DNA from: Pokkaliibacter sp. MBI-7
GTDB taxonomy: Bacteria > Pseudomonadota > Gammaproteobacteria > Pseudomonadales > Balneatricaceae
Assembly: GCF_029846635.1 (NCBI RefSeq)
Contig: NZ_JARVTG010000001.1
Location: 1,518,501 to 1,582,500 of the forward strand
Reading direction: 5' to 3'
DNA: 64,000 nucleotides
The notes beneath the pieces are model-generated. The model was not told the DNA's origin. It saw only the letters and a program-made list of their open reading frames with translations, and made no database searches. Of this stretch, positions 47,401 to 55,692 are shown piece by piece. Within the stretch, counting starts at the first letter, position 1; every line of letters begins with the position of its first letter. The translations under genes were made by a program, and so were the position numbers.

Positions 47401-47949
47401 ACGGCCGGTCTGCTCCGGCGCGATATAGGGTAACGAGCCTTCCAGCTGCAGCGGATGCATCACCACCGGCACATCCATCGGCAGCTCGGTGGCAATCCCA
47501 AAGTCCGTCAGACGCACCGACCCGGTGTGGGGGTTCCAGATGATATTGCGCGGGTTGATGTCGTTATGCATCACCTGCTGCTGGTGCACCTTACTGAGGG
47601 CATCAACGATACCGATGGCCACTTTCAGTGCGGCATCCAGTGCCAGTGGACGGCGGGCCAGCAGGGTGGCCAGCGATTCGCCGTGCATGTCTTCACTGAC
47701 GATCACCAGGGTGTTGTCGTATTTTTCCAGCGCCAGCACGGGCACCACGCCACCACAGTCTTTCAGTTTACGGGCGATGGCATATTCGCGGCGAAAAGCT
47801 GCCAGCTGATCAGGCGTCGGGTATTCGTGGCGGAGCGCCTTAAGGATGACCGTCTGGCCATCGCGCAAACGAATACCCCGGTAAATCAGCGAGTGCCGAC
47901 CTTCAAAGAGTTTTTCCGCAAATTCATATCCGGGGACGGTCAACAGCAT
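41413..47949 (-). CDS. Giant hybrid: Ser/Thr kinase, AAA ATPase, GAF, histidine kinase, REC, HPt
   Basis: 2178 residues in one frame. Order: eukaryotic-type Ser/Thr kinase (1-270; Lys in ILKAL, HNDINPRN, TDFGIA), AAA_16-type ATPase (300-560; Walker A GGYSGVGKSA), a long helical TPR-like region (600-1340), GAF (1373-1536), HisKA with His in SHEIRTP (about 1572), HATPase_c (1633-1783), receiver with Asp in LVLMDIQMP (about 1861), and an HPt-like domain with His in VHTLRTSAAYLGA (about 2011). No membrane helix is seen, so cytoplasmic. A GGDEF regulator follows 21 bp downstream. The signal is unknown. Such fusions are known in cyanobacteria and some proteobacteria. Confidence 0.93.
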   Translation of the reverse strand: MLLTVPGYEFAEKLFEGRHSLIYRGIRLRDGQTVILKALRHEYPTPDQLAAFRREYAIARKLKDCGGVVPVLALEKYDNTLVIVSEDMHGESLATLLARRPLALDAALKVAIGIVDALSKVHQQQVMHNDINPRNIIWNPHTGSVRLTDFGIATELPMDVPVVMHPLQLEGSLPYIAPEQTGRMNRAMDYRTDYYSLGVTLYEMFTGSRPFLTVDPLEMVHCHMAVNPQPLHEVDSSIPPVLSDIVLKLMAKAAEDRYQSAFGVKADLVRCLERLTAHGHIRYFPIARQDISPHFRIPQKLYGREAQVEQLLASFNRVSEGACELLLVGGYSGVGKSALVNEIQKPVVARRGYFISGKFDQYKRDVPYDALRQAGAELIQLVMAESEHQISRWRSRLQQALGANAGIMTSLLPELELILGPQPEVPVLPAAESQNRFNYVFLQFIRVFCSAEHPLVIFLDDLQWAGNASMKMIELMMTDPQGRHLLLVGSYRSNEVDDAHPLKLLLDSLTQAHAASHALQLNPLSLGDVQQLLHDTLPGASTQLSALAQLCFAKTLGNPFFLNQLLHSLYREQLITFDMESGTWHWDLQQISGWSVSDNVVELMVRKIRQLSAESQRMLQLAACIGNRFELNTLALLAGGLPVATMKQLWEPLVQGLILPLDKHYFAQEEDGEWEEEQARLHHYLKQQQAMDEADSVTHLTTLSQLPGRSRYRFLHDQVRQAAYSMLAEDERKHVHLQIGRYLQAAGHIDEETLFDLVNHLNVARDLLVRRRERVQLAELNLQAARRAKLSNAYEVAMHFLDIGIELLLAVTTLESGWQLNYTLAVELHAEHIECVYLSGRVEQAHLQCRSLLEWVTEPMDRARILSLQTVLYANHGRFAEALDTAIKGLRSLDVEWPDEPPLIEAAMTAENQRIQAYLAEHRVEELLELPAMSDPRQQMISHLLGLLWPPAINVNLPMSTLAVVRMVTLSMDYGNAEVSPFGYGNYGSMLSAFFGQYQLGRQFGQLSVDLIDKTDNLVWKCKVYTMFAVTNSPWSSHLPANISLLQDALRAGLDSGDVIWTGYSSFHILKHMQHSGHSLTTLAEECDRFLPILQKVNDPNTLEVFWILRRSILLLQGQTDSLSSWNGGGFDEDALLAEIQANQHALCLNYFHYNKMQAAYLFGRYDEALDFAEQAKATLGATFGWFSIAEHNFYYSLILTARMAGLDDAQQQACWKQLEENQQRMADWMASCPANFAHKYYLVAAEMARLRGDVQQAMDYYDQAIDSAYEQGFSQGLAIANELASLFWLQQGKNKLARVYMLDGHNAYLQWGATAKGQQLETRYPQWMLRGQDSPGTLLRSVTTSTSKSSSGNLDLLSVMKALQIISTEIVLEQLLQKMMQTIITEAGAQQGTLVLRDNDQWLIQARGSINASEVAVLEGIPVMLGQTLSLLDEDSEVPSLPLSIIAYVTRTREPLILDQATEHNQFVHDPYIQHYQPRSVICHPLLRKDQLIGILYLENNLIPAAFTPERLQVLDILASQAAISIDHALLYDTLEQRVSNRTLELNQAKLRAEEANRAKSLFLATMSHEIRTPMNAVIGLSRLMQQSPLEGGQRNMLEQIQEAGEGLLGVINDILDYSKNEANQVTLERIDFRVRKVIERTLVICSLRAREKNLNLRVDVAEDVPDELQGDPLRLQQILINLVSNAVKFTAEGEVCLRLERMRYEDGRPALRFIVSDTGIGIDPRQLGKLFQPFSQVDDSITRQFGGTGLGLAICKQLVELMDGTIQVQSVQGEGSTFTITLPMQLAGGAVEADSEGLLGPLAAPDLHGIRLLLVDDNAINRQVALGFLKDTAALIEIAGDGQEAVDKVLANPFDLVLMDIQMPRKDGLSAAAEIRRYFDKSELPIIAMTAHALPEDRERSLAAGMNGHLNKPLEPDELYRVLRRSLARQRTVRGGESPAEVALSDQQQAWLNALKPLLDIKGAIQRLQGKVDTYLQLVEDFSATHQSEAQLLVELAHQQQWPVLYRRVHTLRTSAAYLGAASLVRAADELERLLGLEGCTAAQQSCEVQLQRLCRGLEQLLPALQRICKVYGRPVADHSSRFDVQEFVNLLQKASQYLDNSDFAVEQLAQTLTRMARGTEYQSQIEQLGLWIDEVEFERAGESVSLLLQQIAGTGQVSAFEQVNTLDGGPFVSSQ

Positions 47950-48350
47950 TCTTTATCATCGCCACTTGTTTTGATGATTCACGTTCAGTCCAAACTACGG
48001 TGTTAGCGGCTCACATCTGCCAAAACTGTAGAGCAATTCCTGCGCCAGTTATCACGGCCACCGCTGGTGTCATGCCCACAGACGCCGGTAAGACCTGTAT
48101 CGGTACTGCTCTGTCTGTTTGTCAGCAATGACTGTGTGTTCACACACAGACATGGCAAGGTAAAAAAAAACAACTAACCTTGGCGCAGGGCCACTCACTC
48201 CAGCGTTTACTTAACTGCTCACGCCGTTCTGCATACCACCTGCCGGTAAATACTCCGTCGGTACACAGAACACAGGTTCAGTCTGGGTGAATACTGGGAG
48301 TCAATTGGTTTCACTCTGTTTGCACAGTATAGACCGCTGGAGAAAGCGTA
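47950..48350. other. 401-bp divergent intergenic region
   Basis: Lies between the giant kinase gene and the FAD oxidoreductase gene and must hold both promoters. An A-tract is seen at about 48164-48172. No RNA gene, repeat or convincing promoter was found. Confidence 0.5.
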
Positions 48351-50537
48351 ATGGTTATACCTAGCCCATCTGAGTCAATCAATCCAACCGGTTCAAATAG
48401 TCCGGTGGCGAAAAAGCGCAAAATTGTCATCCTTGGTGGTGGCGTCTCTGCCATCACCGCCGCCTTCAAGCTGACCAGTGAGGCCAACTGGCAGGAAAAA
48501 TACGATATCACTCTCTATCAGATGGGCTGGCTGCTGGGCGGAAAAGGTGCCAGTGGCCGCAACGCCGATGATCATGAGCGCATCGAAGAGCATGGTATCC
48601 ATGTCTGGTTTGGCTTTTATTACAACTCCTTCCACTACATGCGTGCCTGCTATCAGGAACTGGGCCGATCACCCGACCAGCCGCTGGCGACCCTCGATGA
48701 CGCCTTCAAGCCGCACCATACCACGGCCTTCGCGCAGAAGTTCGACAAGCAGTGGTGCGCCTGGCCCATCCAGACCTTTGCCCTGCCGGGCATCGTTGGG
48801 GATGGCTGGAACCCCAAACCGCTGATGACGGCGCTGGCCATGCTGGTGGCCTGGATCCTCAACCACACCGGCGGCGCCCAGCAGCTGGATGGCAGTGAGC
48901 CACCTGCGCTGCCGCTGTTCCAGCGTCTGGAAGATGACATGCTGGAGCTGCTCGACAAGGATGCACTGGCCGATATCAACGCCCGTCTGCAGCAGGCCCA
49001 GAAAACCCTGCCAACGCTGGAAGGTCTGGAAACGGGTGAGCCCCATGCCGCGCTGATCGAACTGCTGACCGGCGTGCGCACTGCCCTGCGCGATCTGACC
49101 GCACCGTTTCTGCATCTGTCGGTCAAGGTCAGCCGGCTGTGGATGATGGCCGACTTTGGCCTGACCGGGCTGATCGGCATCCTCGCTGATGAGCTGTATC
49201 ACTATGGTCTGAACTCGGCCAACGACATCAACCTGCGCGACTGGCTGCAGCAGAACGGCGCCAGCCAGATCACCCTCGACGGCCCGATCATGGCCTCACT
49301 TTACGGTGGTGTATTTGCCTACAAGGATGGCCTGCTGGACCAGCCCAACGTCGAAACCGGCACCGTGATCCGTGCTGGCCTCAACGCCCTGTCCTGCTCC
49401 AAACAGTCCTTTATCTGGCGCATGCAGGCCGGCATGGGTGACACCGTTTTTGGCCCTTATTACGAAGTGCTGAAGCGCCGCGGCGTGCAGTTCAAATTCT
49501 TCCACCGGGTGGAGGAAGTGGTTGCCGACAAGGATGACCAGGGCGACTACATCAGCCATATCCGGCTGGCCCAGCAGGTGCCGCTGAAAGACCCGAGCAA
49601 GGAATACGAGCCGCTGGTGATGGTCAAGGGCCTGCCCTGCTGGCCGTCAGAACCGCTCTACGATCAGATTGATGATGCCGTCGCCGCCAAGCTGCAAGCC
49701 AACCATATCAACCTCAACTCGTTCTGGAGCGACTGGCCGGAAATCTACGACGAGCCTCAGGTGATATTGAAACAGGGGGTGGATTTCGACGAGGTGATTC
49801 TGGGCATTTCCGTGGCGTCGCTGCCGTCCCTCTGCCCCACCCTGATGGCGGCCAATCCGGCGTTCGCCGCCATGACCGAAAATATCTCGACCGTCGCCAC
49901 GCAGGCCATGCAGTTATGGCTGAATCAGGACGTTGAGCAGCTGGGCTGGATCAACTATCAGCCCGATGAGGAAGCGCCGGAGATTCTGGGCTTCGATGCG
50001 CAGGCCATGGATTCATGGGCCGACGTCAGCTATCTGGTGGCACGGGAAACCTGGCCAGTCACCGACGAGCCCAAGGACATCAGCTACTTCTGCGGCGTGT
50101 TCAACCCCGATGCTCCGCCACCCGCGCCCAACGTTGCCTATGTGCAGAGTCAGGCTGACAAGGTAAAAGCACAGTGCATCACCATGATGAACACTACACT
50201 TGGGTCGCTGTGGAAAAACGCCACCGATGCCGATGGCTTCAAGTGGCAGTATCTGATTGCGCCGGACAGTCTGGAAGGTCAGGCGCGCTTCGATGCCCAG
50301 TACTGGCGGGCCAATATCGATCCGTCCGAGCGCTATGTGCAGTCCACCGTCGGCAGCTCACAGTACCGGCTGAAAACCGACGGGTCGGGGTTCCGTCACC
50401 TGTACCTGACCGGTGACTGGATTCGCAACGGCTTCAACATGGGCTGTGTGGAGTCGGCCACCATCTCGGGCCTGCTCACCGCCCGTGCCGTCAGCGGCAG
50501 CACCGAGCTGATTCCTGGCGAAGATCTGTTCCAGTAA
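48351..50537 (+). CDS. FAD/NAD(P)-binding oxidoreductase, amine-oxidase/desaturase-like
   Basis: 728 residues, large for the family. A Rossmann motif VILGGGVSAITAAF at residue 25 and a second motif LLGGKGASGRN near residue 62 mark an amine oxidase/phytoene desaturase-type flavoprotein; the C-terminal YLTGDWIRNGFNMGCVESA closes the FAD site. Two features are odd: the third Gly of the dinucleotide motif is replaced, and the Glu that usually binds the ribose reads as Gln (TLYQMG). The central 400 residues resemble nothing I can name. GGAG nine bases before the ATG supports the start. The substrate is unknown. Confidence 0.75.
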   Translation: MVIPSPSESINPTGSNSPVAKKRKIVILGGGVSAITAAFKLTSEANWQEKYDITLYQMGWLLGGKGASGRNADDHERIEEHGIHVWFGFYYNSFHYMRACYQELGRSPDQPLATLDDAFKPHHTTAFAQKFDKQWCAWPIQTFALPGIVGDGWNPKPLMTALAMLVAWILNHTGGAQQLDGSEPPALPLFQRLEDDMLELLDKDALADINARLQQAQKTLPTLEGLETGEPHAALIELLTGVRTALRDLTAPFLHLSVKVSRLWMMADFGLTGLIGILADELYHYGLNSANDINLRDWLQQNGASQITLDGPIMASLYGGVFAYKDGLLDQPNVETGTVIRAGLNALSCSKQSFIWRMQAGMGDTVFGPYYEVLKRRGVQFKFFHRVEEVVADKDDQGDYISHIRLAQQVPLKDPSKEYEPLVMVKGLPCWPSEPLYDQIDDAVAAKLQANHINLNSFWSDWPEIYDEPQVILKQGVDFDEVILGISVASLPSLCPTLMAANPAFAAMTENISTVATQAMQLWLNQDVEQLGWINYQPDEEAPEILGFDAQAMDSWADVSYLVARETWPVTDEPKDISYFCGVFNPDAPPPAPNVAYVQSQADKVKAQCITMMNTTLGSLWKNATDADGFKWQYLIAPDSLEGQARFDAQYWRANIDPSERYVQSTVGSSQYRLKTDGSGFRHLYLTGDWIRNGFNMGCVESATISGLLTARAVSGSTELIPGEDLFQ

Positions 50538-50556
50538 GCCGCACCACACAGAGAAC

Positions 50557-50591
50557 AAAGCCGGAGTGAGATGATCACTCCGGCTTTTTTT
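50557..50591. terminator. Rho-independent terminator shared by convergent genes
   Basis: Perfect 13-bp stem (50557-50569 with 50575-50587), 5-nt loop, followed by a T-run on the plus strand. It sits between the FAD oxidoreductase stop and the stop of the gene at 50644. Confidence 0.9.
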
Positions 50592-50643
50592 CGTCTGTTG
50601 CCTGCGGCGGTCAGACCTTCCTCACACGAGCATGAACCTCTTC

Positions 50644-51516
50644 TTACTGCGGATAAACCGGCTTGCCATCCTTCACATAACCATTGATGAACGGTGCACT
50701 GTCCCAGTGGGCACAGGCCTGATACAGCGCGGTCAGATGCGGCAGGATGATATCGTGATCAAGAATACGAATGCCCAAGCCCTGCAGGTTCAGCTCCCAG
50801 CCTTCAATGATGCGCAGATCGTTGAGGCCATGCAGCGGATAATTGAGCGGGTAGAAATCGGGCAGATGCGTGATCAGCGCCACCGCAAAACCACGCGGAT
50901 CCGCCATGATCGCCCCCAGCTCACCGAACATGGTGGCATCTTCCACCAGCGCCTGAGCAAACATCAGCCGGTACAGGGTGATGTTGAGGAATACCTGTTC
51001 AACGCTCTCCTCCTGGGCGGCTTGCGCCTTGTAACGCTCAAACCCGGCAAGAATCGAGGTGTTGTGGGCGCAGTACCAGGTTTTGGCAGAGGGGCTGTGC
51101 AGATAGTTGAGCCAGTTGAGGGTCGCCACGGGCGCCTCCGGTTCACTGACGTTATTCTCGAACATCAGCCCGGCCAGCTCGGAGTAATAGATAAAACGCA
51201 GGTTAACATCGCGCCACCAGGGGCTGCCCGCAGGCATGGAGGCATCATCCATAGGGTTCAGCACACCCCGTTTGATTTCCCACTTGAGAAAGGCAATTTC
51301 CGAGTTGCCGTATCCCAGATCAGGCAGATCGACGCCATGCACCGCACCGGGTTTGTCAAAAGCGTTCCCCAGCTCCTGCCGGGCCAGTAATGGAAAGCCG
51401 TACTTGCCATAGTACGCCTCACGCAGTTGCAGCCGGCCCTGTGGCGAATTGCTGACTGCTGCACACATTGCCAGCGTCTGAGCGACCAGCTCGTCATACG
51501 TCACCGTCGTTGCCAT
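50644..51516 (-). CDS. Conserved-looking protein of unknown function
   Basis: 290 residues, not recognised. It is rich in aromatic residues (many Tyr, Trp, Phe), without signal peptide or clear membrane helix, and probably cytoplasmic and mostly helical. Codon use is like its neighbours. ATG 51516 is preceded by AAGGAG at six bases, a strong start. It is convergent with the FAD oxidoreductase and divergent from osmF. I infer no function; a link with the flavoprotein is only positional. Confidence 0.75.
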   Translation of the reverse strand: MATTVTYDELVAQTLAMCAAVSNSPQGRLQLREAYYGKYGFPLLARQELGNAFDKPGAVHGVDLPDLGYGNSEIAFLKWEIKRGVLNPMDDASMPAGSPWWRDVNLRFIYYSELAGLMFENNVSEPEAPVATLNWLNYLHSPSAKTWYCAHNTSILAGFERYKAQAAQEESVEQVFLNITLYRLMFAQALVEDATMFGELGAIMADPRGFAVALITHLPDFYPLNYPLHGLNDLRIIEGWELNLQGLGIRILDHDIILPHLTALYQACAHWDSAPFINGYVKDGKPVYPQ

Positions 51517-51713
51517 CGTTACTCCTTGTCTGTTCGCAAAACGCAGGGGGATACGCCCATCTGCGTATCTCGTCAAAAGGTATAGACCCATCTGCCAACT
51601 TAGCCATCTCCGCACGGAAATTCAGCTTTTCTTGTTTATTGGCCTGCCAGACCCTAACAGGCTGTATTCGACAGGCAGATCGCTTTGCCAAACGTGAATC
51701 AGCTGCCGTTAGA

Positions 51714-51742
51714 TTGGCGCTTTGCGCAAAGGCTCTTATACA
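51714..51742 (+). promoter_or_regulatory. Candidate promoter for osmF
   Basis: TTGGCG (51714-51719), 17-bp spacer, TATACA (51737-51742), four of six matches in each box, 91 bp before the osmF start in the 317-bp divergent gap. OsmF in E. coli depends on RpoS; the sequence here does not decide which sigma factor is used. Confidence 0.4.
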
Positions 51743-51833
51743 CTGTCTGCTGTACCGCACTTTCCCCTCATCTGGAGATCGGCGCACGTTGCCTGAAACA
51801 ACACGCCAATCAACTCACAATCGGAGTAGTACG

Positions 51834-52754
51834 ATGCAACACAAGAAATGGAAAAAACTGCTGGGCGCGGGCCTGCTGAGTTCAGCTCTCGCTGCCAGCG
51901 GTGCGATGGCCAAAGACAGCGTCGTGGTTTCCTCCAAGATCGACACCGAAGGCTCGGTGCTGGGCAACATGATTCTCCTCACCCTCGACAAGCTGGGGAT
52001 CAAGACCGAGAACAAGATTCAGCTCGGCGCCACCAGTATCGTGCGCAAGGCCCTGATCAGTGGCGAAATCGATATCTACCCTGAATACACCGGCAACGGC
52101 GCCTTCTTCTACGACATGGCAGACGACCCGCTGTGGAAGGATGCCGATAAAGCCTACCAAACCGTCAAAGCCAAGGATCTGGAAGCCCATCAGCTGGTAT
52201 GGCTGCAACCGGCGAATGCCAACAACACCTGGGCCATCAGTGTGCGCGGGGACCTGTCACGCAAGGAACAGCTGACCCGGCTAGACCAGCTGCAGGACTA
52301 TCTGGCCAAAGGCGGTGACTTCAAACTGGCCGCCAGCAGTGAGTTCGTCGAATCCCCCAGTGCCCTGCCTGCCTTCCAGAACTCCTACGGCTTCAAGCTC
52401 AGCAGTGATCAGCTGGTGGTGCTGTCCGGCGGCAACACCGCAGCCACCCTGCGCGCAGCTTCGCTGCAGACCAATGGCGTCAATGCTGCCATGGCCTACG
52501 GCACCGATGGCGGTCTGAGCGCACTGGATATGGTGGTACTGGAGGACAGCAAGGGCGTGCAGCCGGTGTACCAGCCTGCGCCAGTGATCCGCAAGGAGGT
52601 GCTGGATGCCCATCCGCAGATTGCTGAGAAGCTCAATACAGTATTCAGCAAGCTCGATCTGACCACCCTGCAAAAACTCAACGCCGATGTAGCGGTGAAT
52701 GGTCTGGACCCCAGACAGGTGGCGCAGGACTTTCTCACCAGTCAGGGGCTGTAA
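51834..52754 (+). CDS. osmF: Osmoprotectant ABC transporter substrate-binding protein OsmF
   Basis: 306 residues. Signal peptide ending ASGAMA, then the OpuAC/OsmF (QAT) binding fold: VVSSKIDTEGSVLGNMI, GEIDIYPEYTGNG, and NGVNAAMAYGTDGGL. The family binds glycine betaine and related quaternary amines with low affinity. GGAG eight bases upstream supports ATG 51834. First gene of osmF-yehY-yehX-yehW, the same order as in E. coli; an 87-bp gap follows. Confidence 0.93.
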   Translation: MQHKKWKKLLGAGLLSSALAASGAMAKDSVVVSSKIDTEGSVLGNMILLTLDKLGIKTENKIQLGATSIVRKALISGEIDIYPEYTGNGAFFYDMADDPLWKDADKAYQTVKAKDLEAHQLVWLQPANANNTWAISVRGDLSRKEQLTRLDQLQDYLAKGGDFKLAASSEFVESPSALPAFQNSYGFKLSSDQLVVLSGGNTAATLRAASLQTNGVNAAMAYGTDGGLSALDMVVLEDSKGVQPVYQPAPVIRKEVLDAHPQIAEKLNTVFSKLDLTTLQKLNADVAVNGLDPRQVAQDFLTSQGL

Positions 52755-52841
52755 GAGCGTACTCACGCTCTCATTACAGTGACACGCTGATCCGCCCGGC
52801 CTGCCAAGACGACAGCCGGGCGGAGACAACAAGGAAACCCC

Positions 52842-54005
52842 ATGACCTACAACCGCGTCATCCTGACGATGACAGGGCTGGCTCTGGCAGCAGCGCTGCT
52901 GCTGAACTTCGTTACCTTCCAACCCAACCGCATTGCTCCCGGCCAGGATATCAGCCTGCTGACGGCAGCAGGGTTGCCGGCCACGCTATTGCTGATGGCA
53001 CTGCTGGGGCTGATGGCCATGCTGAGCTGGCGGCCGTCACGCAACCGTTACCTCACCCTGCTGCTGCTGACCACTCTGACCCTGATCGGTTTACCGCTGG
53101 CCGTCGCCAGCTATGCCCATCAGCATCTGCCAGCCGACATGCCCTATGCCCGGGTGGGTCTGGGTAATGGCTTCTGGTGCATGGGGGTGTTTCTGGCACT
53201 GCTGGTGGTCGAGGCCAGCCAGCGACTGGCCCGGCAGTATCGGCTGGTCGGCATGCCATGGCTGGTCATCGTCATGACCACGGTCGGTCTCTGGGCACTG
53301 TGTGCCAGCGGCGCGCTGGATCGCCTGTCGCTGCTGCAGGAATACCGCCAGCGTCATGCCCAGTTCGCGGTGGAATTGCAGACACACCTGCAGCTGGCGG
53401 GGGCTGCGGTACTGATTGCCCTGCTGTGCGGCATCGCGCTGGCGATTGCCGCTCAGGCCTCCGTGCGCCTGCGACAGCCGCTGTTTCAGCTGCTCAATCT
53501 GCTGCAGACCATTCCCAGTCTGGCCTTGTTCGGCCTGCTGATGGTGCCGCTCAGTTATCTGGCCGCCCACTCCCCCCTGCTGCAGGCCCTGAATGTGCGC
53601 GGCATTGGCTGGGCACCGGCGCTGATCGCTCTGGTGGGCTACAGCCTGCTGCCCATCACCCGCAATACCTTTGTCGCCCTGCAGGAAGTTCCGGCGCAGG
53701 TGCTGGATGCCGCCCGTGGTATGGGTATGGCGCCCATGCAGATCTTTCTGGCCGTGCGCCTGCCGCTGGCCCTGCCGGTCATTATCGAAGGTATCCGGAT
53801 CACCCTGATTCAGGCGATCGGCCTCACTTCGGTGGCCGCCCTGATCGGGGCCGGCGGGCTCGGCACCTTTATTTTTCAGGGGCTGGGACAGGCCGCCATG
53901 GATCTGGTGCTGCTGGGTGCCATCCCCACCATCGTACTGGCGTTGCTGGCTGACGTTCTGCTGGGTCTGCTGACCCGCCTTTGCCATCGGGAGCCAACGC
54001 CATGA
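52842..54005 (+). CDS. yehY: Osmoprotectant ABC transporter permease YehY
   Basis: 387 residues. An N-terminal part with extra helices precedes the BPD_transp_1 domain, whose EAA loop reads AARGMGMAPMQIFLAVRLPLALPVI. The extra N-terminal region is characteristic of YehY relative to the shorter YehW. Its stop overlaps the yehX start (ATGA), so the two are coupled. Inner membrane; partner of YehW, YehX and OsmF. Confidence 0.9.
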   Translation: MTYNRVILTMTGLALAAALLLNFVTFQPNRIAPGQDISLLTAAGLPATLLLMALLGLMAMLSWRPSRNRYLTLLLLTTLTLIGLPLAVASYAHQHLPADMPYARVGLGNGFWCMGVFLALLVVEASQRLARQYRLVGMPWLVIVMTTVGLWALCASGALDRLSLLQEYRQRHAQFAVELQTHLQLAGAAVLIALLCGIALAIAAQASVRLRQPLFQLLNLLQTIPSLALFGLLMVPLSYLAAHSPLLQALNVRGIGWAPALIALVGYSLLPITRNTFVALQEVPAQVLDAARGMGMAPMQIFLAVRLPLALPVIIEGIRITLIQAIGLTSVAALIGAGGLGTFIFQGLGQAAMDLVLLGAIPTIVLALLADVLLGLLTRLCHREPTP

Positions 54006-54943
54006 TCGAACTGGATCAGGTCAGTAAACACTACGGCGACAGCATCGCAGTCAACGCGCTGTCGCTGACCATTCAGGCGGGGGACTTCTGTGTCTTTATC
54101 GGCACCTCAGGCTGTGGCAAATCCACCACCCTGCGCATGATCAACCGGCTGATCGAACCGAGCCATGGCCAAATCCGCATTGACGGCGAAGACATCGCCG
54201 GGCTGCGGCCGGAGCTGCTGCGCCGGCGTATCGGTTATGCCATCCAGAGTATCGGTCTGTTCCCCCACTGGACGGTGGCACGTAATATCGCCGTTGTTCC
54301 GCAGCTGCTGGGCTGGGAGCCACAGCGCATCCGCCAGCGGGTCCACCAGCTGCTGGAGCTGCTGCACCTCGACCCGGCCCAGTTCGCTGACAAACTGCCG
54401 GCCCAGCTGTCTGGCGGGCAGGCCCAGCGGGTGGGGGTAGCGCGGGCGCTGGCGGCCGACCCCAACATCCTGCTGATGGACGAACCCTTTGGCGCGCTGG
54501 ATCCCATCACCCGTGACAGCCTGCAGGCAGAGATGCTGCGGATTCAGGCCGAACTGCACAAAACCATCGTTTTTGTCACCCATGACATCGACGAGGCGCT
54601 GAAGCTCGGCAACCGCATCGTGGTGATGGATCAGGGCCGGATCATCCAGAACGCCAGTCCACAACAGCTGGTACAACATCCCGCCAATGACTTTGTCACC
54701 AACCTGATCGGCCAGCAGGACCGGGGCCTCAAGGCCGCCGCCTGCACCACCGTGGCGGAGCTGCTGCAGCCGACGCAAATGCTCCTGCACACCGATCAGC
54801 CACGACTGCGCGGCAGCGACAGCCTCAAACTGGCCGTGTCGCAGATGCTGTGGCACAAGGTGGACTGCCTGCCCGTCTGCGATGACAGCGGGCAGGTAAT
54901 CGGCGAGCTGAACATGCAGCGCATTCTGGAGCAGCAGCCATGA
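54002..54943 (+). CDS. yehX: Osmoprotectant ABC transporter ATP-binding protein YehX
   Basis: 313 residues. Walker A GTSGCGKST, Q-loop in YAIQSIGLFPHWTV, signature LSGGQAQRVG, Walker B ILLMDEPFGALD, and H-loop in VFVTHDIDE. A C-terminal CBS-like segment (about 275-310, LPVCDDSGQVIGEL) follows, as in OpuA/ProV-type ATPases that gate transport by ionic strength. Both ends overlap neighbours by 4 bp (ATGA), which shows tight operon coupling. Confidence 0.93.
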   Translation: MIELDQVSKHYGDSIAVNALSLTIQAGDFCVFIGTSGCGKSTTLRMINRLIEPSHGQIRIDGEDIAGLRPELLRRRIGYAIQSIGLFPHWTVARNIAVVPQLLGWEPQRIRQRVHQLLELLHLDPAQFADKLPAQLSGGQAQRVGVARALAADPNILLMDEPFGALDPITRDSLQAEMLRIQAELHKTIVFVTHDIDEALKLGNRIVVMDQGRIIQNASPQQLVQHPANDFVTNLIGQQDRGLKAAACTTVAELLQPTQMLLHTDQPRLRGSDSLKLAVSQMLWHKVDCLPVCDDSGQVIGELNMQRILEQQP

Positions 54944-55692
54944 CCACTGCCAGCACACGTCAGTGGCCGGTCGCCCTGCTGCTCAGCGTCAGCCTGCTGT
55001 TACTGGTGACGCTGAGCCTGCCGCACTGGCAGGGGCTGTTTCACTGGCTGCAACCGGACAGTAAACAGGTGATCTACAACCGTGACGGCTTTTTCACCCT
55101 GCTGGGCAGCCACCTCCTGCTGGTGCTGAGTTCCGGGCTGGCAGCCAGCCTGACCGGCATCGGTCTGGGGTTATGGGTGACCCGTGACAGTGGCCGCGAC
55201 TTCCTTCCACTGGTCAGCACCCTGGCCTCCGTTGGCCAGACCTTCCCGCCGGTCGCGGTGCTGGCACTGGCGGTACCGGCGCTGGGGTTCGGCTTCAAGC
55301 CAGCCTTCTTCAGCCTGCTGCTGTACGGCCTGCTGCCGGTGGTGCGCAACACCATTGCAGGGATTCAGGGCATCGCCCCCGCGGTACAGGAAGCGGCACA
55401 GGCCATGGGCATGACGCCATGGCAACAACTGTGGCAGGTGGAGCTACCGATGGCGGCCAGTGTGATTCTGGCCGGCGTGCGGACCTCGCTGATCATCAAT
55501 GTTGCCACCGCCACCATTGGCTCGACCATTGGTGCCCGGACGCTGGGCGACCCGATCATCGCCGGGCTGATCAACTTCAATCTGGCGTACGTGGTGCAGG
55601 GTGCGTTACTGGTGGGGCTGCTGGCCATCAGCCTCGACAGCCTGTTCGACTATCTTGGCCGGCGGCTGTACAGCGCGGCTGCGCGCCCCTGA
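54940..55692 (+). CDS. yehW: Osmoprotectant ABC transporter permease YehW
   Basis: 250 residues, about six helices, BPD_transp_1 domain with EAA loop AAQAMGMTPWQQLWQVELPMAASVI. Last gene of the operon. Its stop codon (55690-55692) abuts the stop of the convergent AraC-family gene with no bases between, and no terminator hairpin is seen there. Confidence 0.92.
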   Translation: MTTASTRQWPVALLLSVSLLLLVTLSLPHWQGLFHWLQPDSKQVIYNRDGFFTLLGSHLLLVLSSGLAASLTGIGLGLWVTRDSGRDFLPLVSTLASVGQTFPPVAVLALAVPALGFGFKPAFFSLLLYGLLPVVRNTIAGIQGIAPAVQEAAQAMGMTPWQQLWQVELPMAASVILAGVRTSLIINVATATIGSTIGARTLGDPIIAGLINFNLAYVVQGALLVGLLAISLDSLFDYLGRRLYSAAARP

